Origin: Tausonia pullulans
Lineage: Eukaryota > Basidiomycota > Tremellomycetes > Cystofilobasidiales > Mrakiaceae
Reading direction: 5' to 3'
Assembly (NCBI GenBank): GCA_951802195.1
Contig: OX637631.1
Coordinates: forward strand, 558,001-622,000
DNA: 64,000 nucleotides
The notes under the pieces were generated by a model. The model had not been told where the DNA came from, did no database searches, and worked only from the letters and a program-made list of their open reading frames with translations. Below are positions 58,246 to 64,000 of the stretch, in pieces. Within the stretch, counting starts at the first letter, position 1. The number at the start of each line of letters is the position of its first letter. Made by a program: the position numbers and the translations under genes.

Positions 58246-58894
58246 GATGAGGATACACTGGCTGAGTGGGCGCACGGCGGGCAGACGAGGCGTAGACGCA
58301 GGGGAAGAGTTAAGGGCGCCAGAGGGAGATGGGCGTTGGTGGTCGACTGGCGGCTCTGGCTCCTAGGCTGGTGTCACAAGAAAACTCTCTTGGAAGAGAC
58401 AGAGAGAGCAAAAGGCGCTCGTTGCCGTTGTTGGCTCGAAGGGCTTGGGGGTCGTCTTGGGTGCGGCCTCGGCTTGCTCGGCTCAGCTCTGGGGAGAGGG
58501 AGCAACCCGCAGGCGCGCCTTGGCGTTGTTCGACCAGGACCACGCACCCCGATCTCTGGGCACGCAGGTACGTACACCCCCAATGTCAGGAGACAGGCCT
58601 TTTCCTGGCTTTTCTCCTCCTCTTGCCTCTCCTGGCTCCTCCTGGTCGCCCTTGGATCTTCGGCATGCCTGTGATCGCTGTCAAGAGAATCTCGAACGCA
58701 TCTCTTGTCGCCTTAAAGAGCGCACATCACACGCGCTCAAGTGGTTGCCCTCCCGCCCGGGCCTTCTCTCTGCCTTTCTCCCTCGCTGCTCTGCCTTCAC
58801 CTCCTTTCCCTGTCTCAGTCAACCGTCGCCTGTCTCTTTTCGCTCTCCCCCTCGCCGTCGCCGCCACCATCACCACCACTGCACCCCTTGCGCC
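58246..58894. promoter_or_regulatory. Divergent promoter, membrane protein / CMC1
   Basis: 649 bp between the two start codons. The right part (58740-58890) is strongly pyrimidine-rich, the usual look before a basidiomycete start codon, and leads into CMC1. No separate gene supported. Confidence 0.45.
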
Positions 58895-59896
58895 ATGTCG
58901 TCCGTCCCCGGGAGCTCTGGCTTCGCCTTCCACCACGAACCCAAGCCGCGAGCGCCTGGAATGATCGCCCTCGGCCGTAAGGAGGAGGAGGCGCTCATGA
59001 AGGAAATGAAGGCCCGGGCTCGGAAGGTCTGCGAGCCGCAGGTATCAGGTGGGTGATGTTCTCATAATATCGTGCCCCGAATGAGGCAAATCTGGTGGAG
59101 GTGGGCGATAGAGGGCTGATAACAAGCGTCTTCCTCCTCCCTCGCTCCCTGTTCAGCCTACGCTGACTGCGTCACAGGCCGAACCATTACGATTCCCTTT
59201 GTCTGCGGTGATCTCCTCAAGGAGATGCAGGCCTGCATGAAGCCCTTGTGAGTGCCGTGTGTTCCATTCTCTTTCGTCCTCTCACTTCGGGTCGCGTGTG
59301 GTCGTTGCGTCGCCTTTCGTCTCTGCGTCGTTTGGCCTCGAGGCTCGGTCTGATCCGGGACAATCTTCACATCGAGGAGCCCGTATCCAATACTTGGATC
59401 AGTTGTCATCCTTGAGACGAGAAGTGAGGCAAGTATGCGGAAAGACGTCGAGTTTGTTAAGCGTGGCTTGCAAGCGCGACCTCCTTTCGCTTGACGATCG
59501 GCGCATCGCGTCCGACGAGCGAGACGGAAAGTTGGCTGGCACAGCCGACGGATGATAGCGACTGTTTTGACAAGCAACCAGCATAGCTTATTAGCTCAGG
59601 TTGTAGCGGCGATAGCGCCTCTGAAGCCTTGTTGGTCGACTCCGCCTTGGCTGTGCTTCAATGTCTGGGTTAGGGAACGAGAGGAGGGCCGAAGATAGTG
59701 GGCCCTCTCGGACATATGGCACCCTGGTCCATCGAGCTCGAGCTGACCTTAATACTCCAGATGCTCTGACCAAGAAATGGACAAATACCGGATGGACTTC
59801 CTCTCGGACGAAGCCCGCACCGCCCGTCGGAATGCACCCCCTGAGGCGCGCGACGGCAGCCATAGTCCGTATGCCAAGCAGGAGGTGCGGAAGTGA
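58895..59896 (+). CDS. CMC1: Cmc1-like mitochondrial twin-CX9C protein (COX assembly)
   Basis: Intermembrane-space protein that helps cytochrome c oxidase assembly and copper handling, imported by Mia40. Three exons (58895-59048, 59157-59247, 59761-59896) join in phase to 126 residues. Exon 1: MSSVPGSSGFAFHHEP and KEMKARARKVCEPQVS. Exon 2: AYADCVTGRTITIPFVCGDL, then LKEMQACMKPL. Exon 3: CSDQEMDKYRMDFLSDEART, with end YAKQEVRK and TGA at 59894-59896. The two CX9C pairs are CEPQVSAYADC and CGDLLKEMQAC, with the GR-T-x-FVC spacing of Cmc1. Reading through the second donor would stop at once (PL then TGA), so the third exon is needed for the usual C-terminal tail. The second intron is 513 nt, far longer than the norm here. 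It is the last gene before the right arm of the inverted repeat. Confidence 0.8.
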
Positions 59897-60250
59897 GAGG
59901 AGAGCTTGGAGGCATCAAGAAGGTTGCATCGCCTCTTTCTCTGTTTTCTCATCGCAAGCGAGGCGGGAGGGGGGGGGGAGGGGGGTAGCCGAGCCTTACT
60001 CGTGGCTACTCAATTGCACGGCGCTCATGACGGCGCGCACTCGCGAAGGGCGGTTGGTGCCTTCAGTCGACCGTCCTGATGCACTGCAGGGAAGAGTGGA
60101 AGATCATTGAGGGGATGAAGCAAGCGATGCACCTTATGACAAAATGACATGACGAAACGACTCCCACCCCAATCCAAGAGCTTGATCTTCCTCCCCCCTC
60201 TCGAGACCCCATCATCGCTCGAACAGCAACTCACAAGGAATAGCAACGCT
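59897..60250. other. Gap between CMC1 and the right inverted-repeat arm
   Basis: 354 bp, 3' flank of CMC1, with a G-run at about 59968-59986. It also supplies the 3' UTR of the right MFS copy, whose arm stops 24 bp after its stop codon. No gene seen. Confidence 0.5.
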
Positions 60251-60274
60251 CGCAGCCAAGCAAAACGCTCCCCT

Positions 60275-63247
60275 TTAGACGTTCCTCCGCGCCTCCTGCT
60301 CTGCCGCTTCCGGCGACAGCGCCGACTCCTCGACGACCCGGACGCTCGCCCGGCGCTCGCGCAGGGCAAGGGGGATCTCCCCCGAAACGGTGGCAGAGTC
60401 AAAATCCTGCTGCTGCCGCGGGGAGGGGGTCGGAAACCAGTGAAAGAGGGCTCCAAGGGAGCTTGTGAGGAGGGTGACGCCCTGGGAAGGGGAGAAGAGA
60501 GAGTCAGCAAGCGGCTAGACGGCGCCTCTGGCATCTGGGCCCGGCCAGGGACTGACGGTGAAGACAATGAGGGCTGTCAGAAGGCAGGCCAAATAACGTC
60601 AGTGAACCGACGCTCGGCCGATCGCGTCGATACGAGAGGACGCACAGCCGAAAGAGCCACTCTCGACGCCGTAGCCGCCGAGCGCTGACCTGAACGGCCC
60701 GCTGCCGTGAGAGAGAAGGGCGTTCGAAAGCGGAGAGCTGAGAATGTTGCCGAGTCCTCGACTGGAGATGAGGGGTGCACAGAGCAGAGGCCGGACGTGT
60801 CAGTGGAAACGGCGGATCCCTCTGCCTCTCGGCTCGCCAGGCTTACCTCGCGACAAAGATGGAGTATAGCGTCAGGGTCTGAGATGGGTCATCAAGGGCG
60901 ACGGCCGCAATTTTCTGCAAAGGGCTTGGTGTCAGCGTTCCATGCTGCCTGAAGGATAGGGATAGAAGAGGCTATTGCAGCAAGACAGACCCTTGGCCAG
61001 AGCGCGCTGTAGCCTGATCGTGCGAAGGCGAGAATCAGTCGAGAGGCGAGGCGAGCCACAACTGAACCAACCACACCCACCTCCAGAGCAAAGGCCGTTG
61101 ACAATGGAGAAGACCAGGAGCCAGGCCAGGTTAGTCGCCGCTAGGCCCCAGATGAGGAGAACATTAAGTCCAGCGCCAATGGTCGAGAAGAGCATGGCAG
61201 CCGGCAGGTTGCGATCGGATACTGTGAGTGCGCAGCATGCGAGAGCTAAGTGGCAGCATGGAGACGGCTTGGGGAGGAGACCAAGACAACATACGAGTTC
61301 CCTGAAAGACGAGTCCGGGCACGGAAGCGGCGTTGAGGAGGGAGAGACAGAGCGTTCCCGCAGTGGTCGACAGGCCGATGTGGGTCGCGAAAGCTGAGTG
61401 GAAGATTGAGGATCATGGAAGTCGTCAGAGAGAAGCCCTCAGTCAAGCTGTAGGTGAAGCGAGCGGCGGCAGCGCACAGGGGATATAGAGCCTGGGGGAG
61501 TGAATAAAAGTCAGGTCATCTCGCCGTCGATCTCTAGCCGAGAGTGGCAATGAAGAAACTGAAACAAAACAAAACAAACAAAACAAACAAAACAAACAAA
61601 ACAAACAAAACAAACAAAACAAACAAAACAAACAAAACAAACAAAACAAACAAAACAGAAAGAACAAAACAAACGGCAGACGTACTGGGGAATGAAGTTG
61701 CCAAAGCCCTGAAGCGTGTTGCCCACAAGCAAAATCCAGAACTCCCGGCGATGACTGTGACGAAGAGCAACAAATCAAAACAGCAAAACAGCTCATCAGC
61801 GATGGCCGACCGACATCGAGACAGAGACAGGCACCGGTCATGGCCGCGCCTCGAGCGGCTCGCTCCCGGTCTCGTCTCCCCTTCAGCACTACCGTCAGAT
61901 GAGCCAGAGTAGAGACCACTCACATAAAGGCCCAGTTCACCTTGCGGTGCCGCACGACCTGACTCGGGGGCAACCGGCTCTTGATGAAGGGCAGGCACGG
62001 CGGGACCAGGACAGCGAACAGCAGAGCCACGACACGCAGCGCCCAGCGGTGGCCGTACCTCTTGAGGAGGAACTCAATGAGAACTGGAATGGGGCGGCGC
62101 ACATCAGGGGCGATGTCTCTTAAGCGTGACGGCAGCGGGACAGCAGCGGGACAGCAGCGGGGCGGTGACCTACGCGGCATGATCAGACCGCCGCATCCTG
62201 TACCGGCAAAGATGATTCCGTTTGCGAAACCCCTGCGAGCGGCGAACCACTCCCAGACTGTAAAGCACGGCGCAGCGCACGTCAGAGAACCATCGCCGGA
62301 TCACCCGGCCGAAGCGGGGGAAGACCGCGCGCCAAAGATCACACTCACGGAACGATGAAGCGGCAAAGTAGAGGACGGAACCGCCGAGCGAGTACGCCAC
62401 ACCCTGACCGAGCAGAAGGTGCACTGACGGAAGGAGGAGGCCGGTGTCAGCGAAGACAAGACATTGGTTGAAATAGAGGTGGGGGGGACTGGGGGAGAGC
62501 AGAGACGGACTCGGAGTCTGGGCGAAGCTGGCTCCCAGCAGTCCGGCGACACAGAGGACGAGGCCGCCCTGCATGGCGTGCCCGCGGTGGGTCGGGTACC
62601 TAGCGAAGAGCGGGACGATCACAAGCGAAAGGAGGTACAGTAGACCAGAGGAGAGGGATCCGATGAGGGAAAGCAGTGACGTGTCGTTTGGGAAGACCTC
62701 GGCGCGGTAATCTGAAGACAGGCGGAGAACGCCGGTCAGACAGGTTAGGTTGCCTCAGCCCAAGAAAACGCGAGAAGGAGGGCAGGTCAGGGCCGTACAG
62801 TCCAGGAAGACTCCGTACGAGAAAGGGATGGCTTGAAGTGCAGATGGGCCGTCAGTCGCCTGTCGTCGATGAAAATGGCATGCAACGGAGGAAAGCTGAG
62901 GACGCACACCAGACGAGCAGCTCGAGGACGAAAGCTCCAGCGAGATACAACCATGCCTGCCGGCCACCATCGACAGGCGGGAGCGCGACGATGGGTACCT
63001 CGCTCGAGAAGCTGTGGAACGAGTTCTGGCGTGTCGGCTGGAGGGATCCCTCGCGCGAAGATGGCGCTGAGAGGTCGCGAGCCAGGGGGCGGGCATAGCG
63101 CCGGTCGTCCTGGGAAGAGCTGTAGGAAGAGTTGTGGGCAGGCAGCGTAGGGAGGCCGAGATCGATCGACGAGCGGCTCTTGGCGCTTGCCCGATCGGTC
63201 GACACCCGGACGGCCTGCAGTTCGATTTCGTGTGCGAAGGAACTCAT
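60275..63247 (-). CDS. MFS transporter, monocarboxylate porter (Mch-like), right copy
   Basis: Second copy of the gene at 39903-42884, in the opposite direction, so that both copies are transcribed toward the 17-kb block between them. The encoded protein appears identical: the only coding difference found is AAC instead of AAT for the Asn two residues before the end (position 60281). The ATG is at 63245-63247 and the stop TAA at 60275-60277. The shared sequence stops 24 bp after the stop codon, so this copy ends in a different 3' flank. Convergent with CMC1 (stop at 59896). See the left copy for domains. Confidence 0.88.
61562..61657 (-). repeat. 9-bp microsatellite, right-arm version (10 units)
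   Basis: AAACAAAAC tract, reverse complement of the left-arm microsatellite, one unit shorter. It lies in the same intron of the right MFS copy. Ends are given to within a few bases. Confidence 0.85.
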
Positions 63248-64000
63248 GTTGGTTGTTATGAGAATGAGGGACGAGTCATTACTCCTACGGGCATCGGCAT
63301 CCCCGAAGAACGGCTGAGGACAACTGCGTCCGGGCTCCGCGGGTAAGGGAGAGAGGTGGAGTTATCTTTTTTTTCTCCCCCACGGGCGAACTTGGCATAT
63401 CGACCGTGGGATTTCCGCGGAGGGTCGTTTTCGCAAGGGTCGGTCCAACTCGCGGAAGGGGGCCGAAGGTGGGGGCGGCGAGCTGGCGTCGTCCACTTCC
63501 AACCACATCCCCCCTGCTCCTGTCTCCCTCGCCCCCTCCTCCCCTCCTCCCCTCCTCCCCTCCTCCCTCCTCTTCCTCCCCTCCCACTCCCCTCAGTAGC
63601 AACAGGCCACACTGGGTTCGCCCTCACGCTCCTCGTCCAGCTTCTCACCCAGCCGTGCGCGCCCCGCCTTCGCCACCACCCTTGCACCCGACCGCCTTGC
63701 AGCCCGTGCTGGCTCCTCTGCCCTCCTGAGGAGGGGAGTCAGCCGGCGGACCGTCGCTTTTGGCACCCGTCTCTCCTCTTCCTCCCGTCCTCTTCTCCTC
63801 CCTGCCTGCTTTGAGCTTCCCCTGCCTACACTCCTTCCTCCTGTCCCTCTCTGCCTGCCCACCACGCTACCTCGGCCGCTCAGCCGCCCGTCTGCCTTCC
63901 CTCCTCCTTGCACCGTCTCCTCCCCTCCCCCTCCGCCTCTTCTCTCATCCCCTTCCCTTCCTTCCCTCTCTTCCACTTGTTCCCGCTGTTGTCTCCGTCC
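63248..64000 (-). promoter_or_regulatory. Upstream region of right MFS copy
   Basis: Mirror image of 39150-39902, C/T-rich on this strand. It includes CCTCCCCTCCTCC repeats near 63537-63580. It continues past the window edge. Confidence 0.45.

Larger units (their letters stand above)
60251..64000 (-). repeat. Right arm of the large inverted repeat (runs off the window)
   Basis: Reverse complement of 39150-42908, with one silent base difference and ten instead of eleven microsatellite units. The inner edge is at 60250/60251; the outer edge lies beyond 64000, so the true length is unknown. Confidence 0.95.

Noticed and set aside
59157-59252. CMC1 ending at the TGA right after exon 2
   Set aside because: A good donor (GTGAGT) overlaps that stop, and a downstream exon in the right phase supplies the tail expected for the family.
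63356-63814. Pro/Leu-rich open frame upstream of the right MFS copy
   Set aside because: Present identically upstream of the left copy; composition follows the pyrimidine repeats and it lacks any domain.
39150-64000. Inverted repeat as terminal repeats of one giant transposon
   Set aside because: The arms carry a transporter gene, and the inside holds conserved host genes (nucleoporin, RAD2, CMC1) with no transposase, recombinase or capsid gene.
1-64000. CRISPR array, bacterial operon signals, rRNA genes
   Set aside because: No spaced direct repeats of that form, no rRNA sequence, and introns throughout show a eukaryotic nuclear genome.

Overview
The window looks like nuclear DNA of a basidiomycete fungus, most likely a Pucciniomycotina-type yeast. 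It is GC-rich. Protein genes are densely packed, and most are cut by many 50-100 nt introns with GT(R)NGT donors and CTNAC-like branch points. Gene content is eukaryotic and fungal: a Cho1-type PS synthase, a Nup192/205 nucleoporin, Rad2/XPG, Ape1, Cmc1 and AAAP and CNT transporters. The placement is an inference; no rRNA or marker gene is present to settle it.

Layout. 1-2644: 3' part of an MFS permease (+). 3679-6572: concentrative nucleoside transporter (-), followed by a 2.4-kb gap. 8930-11496: DnaJ-X cochaperone (-), divergent from a DUF2470 membrane protein (+, 11687-13040). 13393-16971: FHA protein with a C-terminal membrane anchor (-). 17361-17459: intron-containing tRNA-Glu(UUC) (-). 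17551-24582: a head-to-tail array of LINE insertions starting 91 bp upstream of the tRNA; the copy nearest the tRNA is full length with two intact ORFs that overlap as TAATG. 25229-27466: Ape1-type AP endonuclease (+). 27818-29120: phosphatidylserine synthase (-). 29744-33785: prolyl oligopeptidase (+). 34255-36451: AAAP amino-acid transporter (-). 36452-39902: a long low-complexity gap.

39150-42908 and 60251-64000 form a large, almost perfect inverted repeat (at least 3.75 kb per arm). Each arm carries the same MFS monocarboxylate-type transporter gene transcribed inward. Between the arms lie 17.3 kb of ordinary host genes: the Nup192/205 nucleoporin (-), Rad2/XPG (+), a small type I membrane protein (-) and a Cmc1 twin-CX9C protein (+). 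Recombination between the arms would flip this block without breaking a gene.

The host genes do not form one pathway: DNA repair (Ape1, Rad2), nutrient import (three transporter families), lipid synthesis and mitochondrial assembly are mixed, as is usual in fungi. The two structural stories are (a) repeated LINE insertion at one site next to a tRNA gene, with the younger copies closer to the tRNA, and (b) the inverted duplication that makes a potentially invertible 17-kb segment. Exon borders were placed by eye from reading frame, splice signals and family conservation, so gene spans are firmer than individual introns.
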